DNA of 17,011 nt, taken from the NCBI GenBank assembly GCA_030619365.1, contig JAUXBQ010000022.1, positions 1 through 17,011 of the forward strand, written 5' to 3'. The number at the start of each line of letters is the position of its first letter. The first letter of the stretch is position 1. The notes under the pieces are model-generated. The model searched no databases, was not told the DNA's origin, and was given only the letters and a program-made list of their open reading frames with translations. The stretch is from a candidate division FCPU426 bacterium. GTDB lineage: Bacteria; Oederibacteriota; JAAXVQ01; JAUVAV01. The position numbers were made by a program, and so were the translations under genes. Of this stretch, positions 5,996-12,929 are shown piece by piece.

Positions 5996-6592
5996 TTAAC
6001 GGCTGGAGTTGGACAAACGATGATACTGATCGATGAATTCGGCGGGTTGACGCGGGCTGAGCAGGTACTGCTTCCCGGAGTTCAGAGTGAGCAGCACAAA
6101 CTCTTCCTCCGGCGGCCGGTGGCGCACAACGCGCTTCCCGGCCCGTTTTCGTTCGGTCGTGACCAGCGTTACGGTGCAGTACTCGATGAATTGGGATAGA
6201 CGCTGCCCGGCCTTAAACATGCCGAGGCCTGCCTTTGGTTCCGGATTCTGGTAGGCCACGAGCACGTCTCCCACCTGGGCTTCCGATACCAGGACCAGCC
6301 GGCTGATTTCATTGGCTGGGAACCAGTGCTGCCTGTAAAAACGCTGGGCGAGTATCCCCCGGGCCTGCAGGCCAAACTGGCTTCCGAGTGCGAACGTCTG
6401 CGCCAGCAGATAGATCAAGACTCCGCCCAAGAAGCCTGTGATCACCAAGCCGGTATCCCGGCGAAAAAACAAAATGACCACGCCTGCCGTCAAGCCCAGC
6501 CCGATGCCCAGCAAAAAACGCCAGGTACGCACAAAGGACACCCTGGGTTTGAAAAACGTCATCTGTTTAGCGTCAACAGCCACCGGTCGCAT
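5996..6592 (-). CDS. Two-TM membrane protein, unknown function
   Basis: A 198-residue protein whose family I do not recognise. Two hydrophobic helices at about 26-43 and 48-67 form a hairpin in the membrane. The remaining 130 residues are soluble, probably cytoplasmic, and alternate strand-like segments (ISRLVLVSEAQVGDVLVAYQ, VTLVTTERK, EEFVLLTLNSGKQYLLSPRQP), a layout reminiscent of membrane-anchored PH-like (bPH) proteins. The ATG start has GGGAA about 8 bases upstream. It is convergent with the NosR-like gene (43 bp apart) and lies downstream of the lipoprotein gene on the same strand. The PH-like reading is a guess from pattern only. Confidence 0.75.
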   Translation of the reverse strand: MRPVAVDAKQMTFFKPRVSFVRTWRFLLGIGLGLTAGVVILFFRRDTGLVITGFLGGVLIYLLAQTFALGSQFGLQARGILAQRFYRQHWFPANEISRLVLVSEAQVGDVLVAYQNPEPKAGLGMFKAGQRLSQFIEYCTVTLVTTERKRAGKRVVRHRPPEEEFVLLTLNSGKQYLLSPRQPAEFIDQYHRLSNSSR

Positions 6593-6611
6593 GAACAGTT
6601 TCCCGTAGGCA

Positions 6612-6642
6612 GGACGAGGCCGGGCGTTTTACCGTCTCGTCC
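6612..6642. repeat. Inverted repeat GGACGAG/CTCGTCC
   Basis: Perfect 7-bp arms with a 17-base loop lie in the 121-bp gap between the lipoprotein gene and the two-TM gene, both on the minus strand. There is no T-run, so a terminator role is weak; it may be a processing or attenuation hairpin. Confidence 0.3.
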
Positions 6643-6713
6643 CGGCGTTGCTTACCATATCCGGTCGCCCGGGAAAAACGAACCCCTAAGCACGCGGTGA
6701 CGGGACGCCGTGT

Positions 6714-7196
6714 TTAGGGCGCGATTTCGATGGTCTCGTCCTTTTTCAATTTTTCTGTGGGCTGCCCGGTGGACGGATACTTCACTTCATTGCCGATATC
6801 CACCAGGAAGAGGGTAAACGCGCCGTCCCGGCCCTGCTCCAGGACCAGATGGTAGGTGATGTCGCCGGATTTTTCATGGCTGACGGTGTAGTACAACTGT
6901 ATGACGCGCTTGCCGGGCACCAACTGATAGGCCTCAAAAACGGCTTTGGTTTGTTTCCCGTATTCCTCGGCAATGGTTTGCCAATCCGCGGTGAATTGTT
7001 CCAAATTGGACCTGGTATCGAACTTGATGCTGGATGACATATATTTGTCATAAGCCGCCTGGTATTCTCCCAGCATGATGAGCTTCAGAAACCCGTTGCC
7101 CGCCTTAATGGCCTGGTTTTCGTCCAACGTCTTTTTTTCGGCCGCGCAACCGGCCAGCAGGACACCCAGCAAAAAAACCGTCAACGCTTTTTTCAT
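6714..7196 (-). CDS. Small lipoprotein, DUF3887-like
   Basis: The 160-residue product begins with a clear lipoprotein signal: MKKALTVFLLGVLLAGC, with lipobox LAGC and modified Cys17. The mature part (A-x-x-F-L-K-L-I-M-L-G-E-Y-Q-A-A-Y-D-K-Y) has the helix-rich N-terminus of DUF3887/NTF2-like proteins, in which a fold of about 110 residues follows a G(E/D)Y-x-x-A-Y motif, then strand-like segments (VIQLYYTVSHEK, TYHLVLEQG, FTLFLVDI). The start at 7196 has GGGAGG 5 bases upstream and a promoter ending just before it; the earlier ATG at 7229 would lie at the promoter. The role is unknown; it is probably anchored to a membrane facing the periplasm. Confidence 0.82.
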   Translation of the reverse strand: MKKALTVFLLGVLLAGCAAEKKTLDENQAIKAGNGFLKLIMLGEYQAAYDKYMSSSIKFDTRSNLEQFTADWQTIAEEYGKQTKAVFEAYQLVPGKRVIQLYYTVSHEKSGDITYHLVLEQGRDGAFTLFLVDIGNEVKYPSTGQPTEKLKKDETIEIAP

Positions 7197-7220
7197 GGCT
7201 GCCTCCCTTGTTTTTTTCAT

Positions 7221-7248
7221 AATGTACACCTTTCCGGCGCCAAGTCAA
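7221..7248 (-). promoter_or_regulatory. Promoter of the small lipoprotein gene
   Basis: On the minus strand TTGACT and TACATT are spaced by 16 bases, and transcription would start near 7214. This supports the downstream ATG at 7196 as the real start. Confidence 0.5.
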
Positions 7249-7272
7249 GCAGGCAATGGCCAGGGAGAGAGG

Positions 7273-7599
7273 TCAGCCCAATTTGATCCATAGGAGGGCC
7301 CCGTCCAGCTTGTTGACGCTGACCATGCCCTCAGGGGGCTGATGCGGTTTGGCGTACCGGAAGAGTATATTAATACATTCATTGCTTTCGATCACGCGTG
7401 AGGGTTTTTCGTCAAAATCCTTGGCCCAGGACTGTTGGTGTAAAAATTCCTGGGCTTTCGCGATGGCTTGGTTGGGAGAGACGAGTTTTTTTCCAGCAGC
7501 CGCGGACATATCCTCAGCCATGTACACCCCTTCCACAACCGGTTTGAAGCCCGAAATGGTTACTTCCGGTATGGTGCCCGTAAACCCGTCATAAATCAA
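7273..7599 (-). CDS. Hypothetical protein, possibly an N-terminally truncated remnant
   Basis: A 108-codon frame with a TTG start; an AGAGG stands 11 bases upstream, a weak arrangement. The frame is open for only six further codons before a TAG at 7618. The product has no signal peptide. Its sequence opens mid-domain (strand-like GFTGTIPEVTISGFKPVVEG), then has SPNQAIAKAQEFLHQ, recalling the helix of PepSY/NTF2-like repeats where an 'A-x-x-x-A-x-x-F' helix precedes a sheet, and ends SVNKLDGALLWIKLG, a normal C-terminal strand. I do not recognise the family with certainty. Because adjacent proteins carry signal peptides and this one starts within a domain, loss of an upstream exported portion is plausible. 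Confidence 0.5.
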   Translation of the reverse strand: MIYDGFTGTIPEVTISGFKPVVEGVYMAEDMSAAAGKKLVSPNQAIAKAQEFLHQQSWAKDFDEKPSRVIESNECINILFRYAKPHQPPEGMVSVNKLDGALLWIKLG

Positions 7600-7780
7600 G
7601 CCAATTTTAACCTCTGGCTACGGCCATGCTATTTTTTTCGACTTGGTTAAAGTTTGGGGAAAAGGTCATGAGAACCCGGCAGAGTGACTCACACTGTAAA
7701 AGATCGTCAATAACTACCTGCCACAACTGGTTTTTTCGCGCGAATCCTAGGGGACCAATTTTATTTTATGATAGAACTAA

Positions 7781-7800
7781 TCCCCGAATTGAGCATCGGG
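7781..7800 (-). terminator. Weak hairpin after the ECF sigma gene
   Basis: CCCGA and TCGGG pair around an 8-base loop, followed on the minus strand by an AT-rich ATTAGTTCTAT, just past the sigma factor stop at 7809. The stem is short and the T-run is broken, so this is tentative. Confidence 0.25.
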
Positions 7801-7808
7801 TATTTCCT

Positions 7809-8456
7809 TCACACTATTTCAAGGCTGCAGGCTAAGGGATATTTGCGGTAAATGGACGGCCTGTTTTTTTTGCGAGTGTTTCCCGATTCAAATAGTTGCG
7901 CCAGCTGGCGCTTGCCGCGCATGACCCAGATTCCCAGCGTGGACAGCGGAATCTTCAGCCGCTGGGCCGCGTCCAGGTAGGATTGATCCTGCCAGTAAAT
8001 CAGCAGGATCGCCTCCTGGTATCTGGACGCCAATTGCTGCAGCCCCTGCCGCACGGCCGCCCGCGCCTCATTTTGCGCCGCGCAATCCTCGGGAGTGAGC
8101 GCGTCAGGATCGGCCAGATATTCCCCGCCCGCGACCTCGGACCAATCGGGTTTCACCTCGCACGCCTGCGTTTTTTGCCTGCGCCAATATTTCCGGCAAT
8201 TATTAAGGGTAACGCAGCAAATCCAGGTCCATAGTTTAGCTTCGCCCCGAAAAGAGAATATTTTTCTCTTGGCCATGATGGTTAAAAAGACTTCCTGCGC
8301 CACATCCTGGGCATCATCCTGGGAGTGGATATATTTGCAGCACAAGCGAAAAACCCGGGGATAGTAGCGGCGGACCAATTCCTCCCCCGCCTCCTTCCGG
8401 CCATTTTTATACTCCAGAATTAATTCTGGATCCGATCGTTCATGCTCAGCGAACAT
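7809..8456 (-). CDS. ECF-family RNA polymerase sigma factor
   Basis: The 215-residue protein has sigma region 2 at about 28-94 (YYPRVFRLCCKYIHSQDDAQ, DVAQEVFLTI, TWICCVTLNNCRKYWRR) and region 4 at about 139-190 (QLASRYQEAILLIYWQDQSY, AAQRLKIPLSTLGIWVMRGK), joined by an acidic linker. The ATG has GGGGGG 4 bases upstream. The end of the helix-turn-helix (GIWVMRGKRQL) departs from the common VKSRLHRARxxL, so promoter preference cannot be guessed. It ends with about 25 basic and hydrophobic residues beyond region 4. No anti-sigma factor is adjacent, which is unusual for ECF genes; the divergent neighbour is a sugar-binding lipoprotein gene. Confidence 0.9.
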   Translation of the reverse strand: MFAEHERSDPELILEYKNGRKEAGEELVRRYYPRVFRLCCKYIHSQDDAQDVAQEVFLTIMAKRKIFSFRGEAKLWTWICCVTLNNCRKYWRRQKTQACEVKPDWSEVAGGEYLADPDALTPEDCAAQNEARAAVRQGLQQLASRYQEAILLIYWQDQSYLDAAQRLKIPLSTLGIWVMRGKRQLAQLFESGNTRKKNRPSIYRKYPLACSLEIV

Positions 8457-8756
8457 ATGCCCCCCTTGTCTGCGGCAGCGCAGGGCAGGAAAATCGCCAG
8501 GTGCATTCGAATTCTATCCGCCCGCAGCTGCTGTTTATTCTTTCATCGTACAAAGAAGCAAGTTTCGCGCCAAACCAGACCGCAACTGATGACTAAGGAA
8601 AAATCAAACTTCAGCCATTTCATTAGAAAAAACAGATCTCATTTTCAGGGTTTTTCATTAAAACGGAAGTATTTGTTCGCAGGGTGGAAGTTACTGCTTC
8701 CGGCACATGCTTTTTTAGCCTATAGGGAACCGGGCAAACACCGGCTAGTTTTTAGT
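8457..8756. other. AT-richer intergenic region, no gene seen
   Basis: This is the left part of the 462-bp gap between the divergent sigma factor and substrate-binding-protein genes. A 115-codon plus-strand frame crosses it but has no recognisable family, ribosome site or coding bias, so it is not called. Short inverted repeats occur (for example GGAAG...CTTCC near 8690-8705 and CCGG...CCGG near 8731-8744), but none is convincing. Confidence 0.5.
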
Positions 8757-8784
8757 TTGCTAACGAGGGCGAGGTTTTTATACT
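8757..8784 (+). promoter_or_regulatory. Candidate promoter of the substrate-binding protein gene
   Basis: TTGCTA and TATACT are spaced by 16 bases, and transcription would start near 8791, leaving a leader of about 128 nt. A second TATACT at 8804-8809 has no matching -35. Confidence 0.4.
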
Positions 8785-8818
8785 ATTAATTGAGTGATGC
8801 GTTTATACTGTCACAGTT

Positions 8819-8856
8819 ATGGTAACGGATCAAGGCTATGGCGGTTACCATTTTTT
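8819..8856 (+). terminator. Terminator-like hairpin in the leader of the substrate-binding protein gene
   Basis: ATGGTAAC (8819-8826) and GTTACCAT (8844-8851) form an 8-bp stem with a 17-base loop, directly followed by a run of six T. It lies between the candidate promoter and the ATG at 8919, with no plus-strand gene upstream to terminate, so transcription attenuation of the downstream gene is possible. An operator function for the palindrome is the alternative. Confidence 0.45.
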
Positions 8857-8918
8857 CGATTTACCGCACTTAACGGAATGGGCTATTTCGGAAAATAATC
8901 CCATACCCAGAGCAGCCG

Positions 8919-10193
8919 ATGAAAAACATATTTGCCTTATTTTGTCTAGGACTACTGCTGTTGGCCGGCGCTTGCGCGCAACCGGAAAAAACGGAGTTGC
9001 GATTTTTATTCTGGGGTGATCTGGCCGAAATCGACGCCATGATTGAATTGATTGCCAGCTTCGAAAAGGGACACCCTGCCATCAAGGTGAAGTTGGAGCA
9101 TTTCCCTGTCACCAAGAACTATATCCATGAATCCCTGACGTATTTCAAACACGCTGCGGCTCCGGACGTCATGTTTGTGGAAGTAAACAACTATGTGATT
9201 TTCAGGCATAATGGCATGCTGCTCGACTTGTCCGCACTGCTGGCCAAAGATGCTGAATTCAGTCTGCAGGATTATTACCCTGACGTCATCAAACGTTTTT
9301 CGGTGGGGGACAATCTCTACGCCATTCCGCGGGATACGGCTCCGATCTGCTGCGTGTATTACAATAAGGATTTATTCGATGCGGCGGGAGTCCCTTATCC
9401 ACGCGAAGATTGGCAGTGGCCGCAGGACTTTTTGCCCATAGCACAAAGTTTGACTCAATACAAGGCACAGGGGGAAACCGAGGTCTATGGCTTTGTGGAT
9501 GATTGGCCCAACTGGGACGCCTTTGTCTTAAGCAATGGCGGCAGCTATGTGGACAACAGCCAATATCCCGGCCGCATAACCCTGGACTCCCCGGAAAGCA
9601 TCGCTGCCATACGGTTTCGGCGAGACTTGGTCTACAAATACAAGGTCACGCCCTCGCCGGCACAATTGGCGGCTGCCAGCGTGGTAGACAGTACTGATCT
9701 CTTTACAAACCAGAGAGCGGCCATGTTTTTAAGCGGTTTATGGAAGACCCCCTATTTCCGGGAGATCAACGACTTCGCATGGGATATGGTTCTTTTTCCC
9801 AAGGGGCCCACGGGCCTCAGACGGTTTTCCACCGGCGGCTCGGGATACGCCATTGTCAAATCCACCGCGCATCCTCAGCAAGCCTGGCAGCTGATAAAAT
9901 TTCTCGCGGGCCGGCCGGGACAGGAAGCTTTAGCCAGAAGTGGCGTGGCCCAACCGGCCAATAGGACCATCGCGCAATCCGCTTTGTTCCTGGACGGGCG
10001 CAGACCGCACAATAAACACCTGCTCTTGGAAGCTGTCGCTCATACGGAATACACGCCGAATTTTATCTGGTGGAGTGAATTTCAGGATGCTTATTTATTC
10101 CCGGCTCTCAATCAAATCTGGGATGGAGAACCCGGAATAGAGGAACTATTGCGGGACGTTACGGAAAGAGCCAATCGCGATTTTTTTCACTAG
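8919..10193 (+). CDS. ABC transporter sugar-type substrate-binding lipoprotein (orphan)
   Basis: A 424-residue family-1 extracellular solute-binding protein that would capture a sugar or oligosaccharide for an ABC importer. The N-terminus is a lipoprotein signal with Cys19 after LLLAGA. Family features are an opening strand TELRFLFWGD, FEKGHPAIKVKLEHFP, PDVMFVEVNNYVIF, the conserved YAIPRDTAPICCVYYNKDLF (the usual Y-x-x-P...YNK segment), WQWPQDFLPIAQSLT, AMFLSGLWKTPYF, FSTGGSGYAIVKSTAHPQQA and a helical C-terminus. The RBS is weak (AGAG). No permease or ATPase gene lies within the window, so it must work with a transporter encoded elsewhere. It is convergent with the response regulator gene, the stops being 7 bp apart. 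Confidence 0.92.
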   Translation: MKNIFALFCLGLLLLAGACAQPEKTELRFLFWGDLAEIDAMIELIASFEKGHPAIKVKLEHFPVTKNYIHESLTYFKHAAAPDVMFVEVNNYVIFRHNGMLLDLSALLAKDAEFSLQDYYPDVIKRFSVGDNLYAIPRDTAPICCVYYNKDLFDAAGVPYPREDWQWPQDFLPIAQSLTQYKAQGETEVYGFVDDWPNWDAFVLSNGGSYVDNSQYPGRITLDSPESIAAIRFRRDLVYKYKVTPSPAQLAAASVVDSTDLFTNQRAAMFLSGLWKTPYFREINDFAWDMVLFPKGPTGLRRFSTGGSGYAIVKSTAHPQQAWQLIKFLAGRPGQEALARSGVAQPANRTIAQSALFLDGRRPHNKHLLLEAVAHTEYTPNFIWWSEFQDAYLFPALNQIWDGEPGIEELLRDVTERANRDFFH

Positions 10194-10200
10194 CAAGCTG

Positions 10201-11649
10201 CTAGTTCACGGGCTCGTTGCCGCCTTCCGGCCCCGTCCCGGTCGCGGCGCCGCCGTGGCCGCGTTTCTCTCCGCAGCGCTCCAGGAGCTGATTGAGATAC
10301 TCGCGTGTGATGCCAATGGCCTTGGCTGTCCGGGATTTATTTCCCCCCTGTTTGGCCAGATGATGCCGCAAGTACTCCGCCAGGACCTGGCGGGAACTTC
10401 GTTCCCGGGCGGCTTTGAACGACTGATAGTCCACGTCCAGGCTTCCCCGGCTGGATACGGCCGTGCCCTGGCTGGTTCCGGCGCGGTACTCAATAAAATC
10501 CCGGAAGTCATTCCAGGCGGCTTGGGGTCCCCAGCAATTCCGCACGCCATAGTCGATGCAATCCTGCAATTCCCTGATATTGCCCGGCCATGACAACCGC
10601 TGAAAACTCGCCAGCACCTCGTCCGTGACCCCGCTGATGTTTTTCCCGTATTGCTGATTGAATTTCAGGATGAAATCGTTAACCAGCAAGGGTATATCCT
10701 CCGCGTGCTCCCGCAGAGGCGGAATCCGTATTTCGTTCTTTTTGAGCCGTTGATAAAGGTCAAGGCGGAAAGTTTTCCGGGCGACCATCTCCTCCAGGTT
10801 GCGATTAGTGGCGGCCAGGATAACGACATCGAGTTGCAGGGGTTCATTGGATCCCACGCGCGTCATGGTCTTGCTGTCCAGCAGGGTCAGCAGCTTGCCT
10901 TGCTGCTCCAGGGGCAACTCTCCGATTTCATTGAAAAAGGCGATCCCCCCCTCGGCCTCTTCAATCCTGCCCTTTTTCACGCGTTTGGCTTCCGAGTGCG
11001 CCCCCGGCACAAATCCGAAAATTTCGGTCTCGAAAAGATTGGGCGGTATGGTGGCGCAATCGATTTGCCTAAACGGGAGGTGGGCGCGCGGGCTGCGCTG
11101 ATGGAAAGTGCGAGCCAACAGGTCTTTGCCGCTCCCGGTCTCCCCCACCAACAGGGTGTCGACCTCTTTCTGCGCCGCCTGGTAAAGCGTCTGGGCCAAA
11201 TCCAAAATTACCCGCGACGTGCCGACCAACCGCTCTTGCCAGATCCCGGGTGGAGACCCGGCCAACGAATCCCGGTGCCGGGCGGTCAAGCCTTTAGCCT
11301 TCCTGATGAGTTCCTTCAGATCGATGGGTTTTTTAATAAAATCGGCCGCGCCTTGACCCAGGCTCTCAAAAAGCGTTTCCGGATCACCCTTGGCGGTAAT
11401 GATAATGACCGGTAACTCTTTTGCCGTCCATTGCTGTCTGAGATTTTTAAGTGTCTCCAGACCGGCTTTTTCTCCCTGCGCGCCAAAATCCATATCCAGC
11501 ACCACCAGGTCAACCGGTTTTTTTTCATGCAAGCGGGCGACCTGCCGGCAATCGCCGGTGATCTCCACTTCGAAATTTTCCATCTCAAAACGGTCCTGTA
11601 AAACGGCCACTATGTTTTTATCATCGTCCACGATTAATACACGAGGCAT
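10201..11649 (-). CDS. NtrC-type response regulator with degenerate GAFTGA and Walker B motifs
   Basis: Starting from ATG 11649, 4 bp after the kinase stop and preceded by a GGGGGTGAAGG ribosome site, it has 482 residues. The receiver domain has its Asp pair in VDDDKN, phospho-Asp52 in VVLDMD, and Lys106/107 in KKP. The AAA+ domain has Walker A GETGSGKD (169-176), arginine-finger segment FRLDLYQRL and sensor II WPGNIREL. The C-terminal Fis-type helix-turn-helix is NKSRTAKAIGITREYLNQLL. Two key motifs are changed. The sigma-54-contacting GAFTGA is GAHSEA (216-221). Walker B GGTLFLDEIGE reads GGIAFFNEIGE, so the catalytic Asp is Asn240. It may not remodel sigma-54 holoenzyme; DNA binding and phosphorylation look intact. 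Confidence 0.92.
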   Translation of the reverse strand: MPRVLIVDDDKNIVAVLQDRFEMENFEVEITGDCRQVARLHEKKPVDLVVLDMDFGAQGEKAGLETLKNLRQQWTAKELPVIIITAKGDPETLFESLGQGAADFIKKPIDLKELIRKAKGLTARHRDSLAGSPPGIWQERLVGTSRVILDLAQTLYQAAQKEVDTLLVGETGSGKDLLARTFHQRSPRAHLPFRQIDCATIPPNLFETEIFGFVPGAHSEAKRVKKGRIEEAEGGIAFFNEIGELPLEQQGKLLTLLDSKTMTRVGSNEPLQLDVVILAATNRNLEEMVARKTFRLDLYQRLKKNEIRIPPLREHAEDIPLLVNDFILKFNQQYGKNISGVTDEVLASFQRLSWPGNIRELQDCIDYGVRNCWGPQAAWNDFRDFIEYRAGTSQGTAVSSRGSLDVDYQSFKAARERSSRQVLAEYLRHHLAKQGGNKSRTAKAIGITREYLNQLLERCGEKRGHGGAATGTGPEGGNEPVN

Positions 11650-11653
11650 GCCT

Positions 11654-12751
11654 TCACCCCCGGTTTGACTCGGGTAGGGTAAAGAAAAAAGTGGCTCCCC
11701 TGCCCGGTGTGCTTTCCGCCACGCCCAATTCACCGCCCATGAGACGAATTAAATTACGTGAAGTGGAAAGCCCCAAGCCTGTACCCTTGATCTCCTTATG
11801 CAACCGGACAAACGGTTCGAATATATTCTCCCAATTTTTGGGCTCAATTCCGGAGCCTTGGTCGCGGACAAATATTTTAATGGTTTCCGCCTCCCTGGAC
11901 AGCCAAATGTCAATTCGGCCGCCGAACGGGGAAAATTTCACCGCATTATGGACCAAATTCATGATCACCTGCTCGGCCCGGTGCGGATCCGCCCGGACCA
12001 AGACCTCTTCGTCCGGGGACTTAAAATCAAAACCGGCGTTTTTTTCTGCCGCCAGTCCGGCCAACCCGTGCAGTACCGCGCGTATCAACCTGACCACGTT
12101 CAAGTCTTCGGGCAGCAGGTCAATGTGTCCTTGGCATAATTTTTCATGATCATTTAGGTTCTCTATAATTTGATTCAGGGAACGGGTGTTTTCTTTCATC
12201 AATTTTAAGGTTTGACCGAGATTCGCCGGTCCCGCTTCATTTTTATCGTGTCTAAAAAGTAAATTTTGGACACTGCCGTCCAGGACGGTTAAATATTGGA
12301 TGGCACTGTGGGTGATGGCCGATATCATCAGCGACTTGGTTTTTTCTTCCCGGTGCAATTGCGCTTGGGTCTGACGTAAATGCCTGTTTTGGCCTGCCAG
12401 CCTGCGATTCGTCCGGCCCAACATATACAGGAGGAATAAAATTCCGATCAACAGCAGGTTGATCACGACCGCGGCAAAAATTGTGATTCCCTTCCGGTTT
12501 TGAAAGTCATCCTTGCTCAGAACATAATTCATGGCGGTCTGCCCGATCTCCAGTTCCAGGCTTCGGTAGACCTGGGAACGATTGAATTCCAGCGCCCTTA
12601 AATTTAAAAATATGGCACTGTTGGCGGCCAGGACGAAAACCAGAAGCACCAACCCCCATATCACCAGGCGGTGGCGGCCAAACCAGTTTATCTTTTGTCC
12701 CGCGTTCTCAGGGACTGGTTCCTGCTTCACAGGTCTATCCTTTCCGGTCAT
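11654..12751 (-). CDS. Membrane-bound sensor histidine kinase
   Basis: From the ATG at 12751 the kinase has 365 residues; a GTG start at 12802 would add 17 residues but has no clear RBS, and neither start is well supported. Two TM helices (about 28-48 and 90-111) flank a short extracytoplasmic sensor of roughly 40 residues with no recognised domain. A coiled-coil linker precedes the dimerisation helix with candidate phospho-His148 in SAITHSAIQY. This departs from the usual H-E-L-R-T-P, because Ser follows His. The ATP-binding domain is complete: N box IMNLVHNAVKFSP, G1 DQGSGI, F box IFEPFVRL, G2 GTGLGLSTSRNLIRLMGG. It precedes the response regulator by 4 bp, so they form a pair. Confidence 0.9.
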   Translation of the reverse strand: MTGKDRPVKQEPVPENAGQKINWFGRHRLVIWGLVLLVFVLAANSAIFLNLRALEFNRSQVYRSLELEIGQTAMNYVLSKDDFQNRKGITIFAAVVINLLLIGILFLLYMLGRTNRRLAGQNRHLRQTQAQLHREEKTKSLMISAITHSAIQYLTVLDGSVQNLLFRHDKNEAGPANLGQTLKLMKENTRSLNQIIENLNDHEKLCQGHIDLLPEDLNVVRLIRAVLHGLAGLAAEKNAGFDFKSPDEEVLVRADPHRAEQVIMNLVHNAVKFSPFGGRIDIWLSREAETIKIFVRDQGSGIEPKNWENIFEPFVRLHKEIKGTGLGLSTSRNLIRLMGGELGVAESTPGRGATFFFTLPESNRG

Positions 12752-12929
12752 GACCTTGCTGTCTTCCCGTGCGACGAGCCATGCGGGGCCGGGCGAAACC
12801 ACCCAGCCGGACGGCGGCGGGCAGGAAAGCCTGGTTACGGACAGGATGCTTCAGTGGGTTTCTACGCCCCTGCTGGCGGGCGGAAAAACCCAGGGGATAT
12901 GTTCGCTGCGCCCTTTGACCCGATGCCGG

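Noticed and set aside
6711..6722. 12-base match GTGTTTAGGGCG shared with 4618-4629
   Set aside because: The second copy includes the stop codon of the lipoprotein gene and flanks do not match; probably chance.
8413..8430. Perfect 18-bp palindrome TCCAGAATTAATTCTGGA
   Set aside because: It lies within the N-terminal codons of the ECF sigma gene and is explained by the codons for Pro-Glu-Leu-Ile-Leu-Glu; an operator inside the gene is possible but unsupported.
8725..8745. GGGCAAAC-containing hairpin resembling a c-di-GMP-I riboswitch fragment
   Set aside because: The other conserved blocks of that riboswitch (CACGCACAGGGCAAACC and GGGACGCAAAGCC) are absent.
8442..8789. 115-codon plus-strand frame in the gap before the substrate-binding protein gene
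   Set aside because: No family resemblance, no RBS, begins antisense to the sigma factor start and overlaps the promoter region of the next gene.
10190..10206. ACTAGCA/TGCTAGT inverted repeat between convergent stops
   Set aside because: Formed largely by the two TAG stop codons and their neighbours; no T-run follows, so a terminator is not supported.
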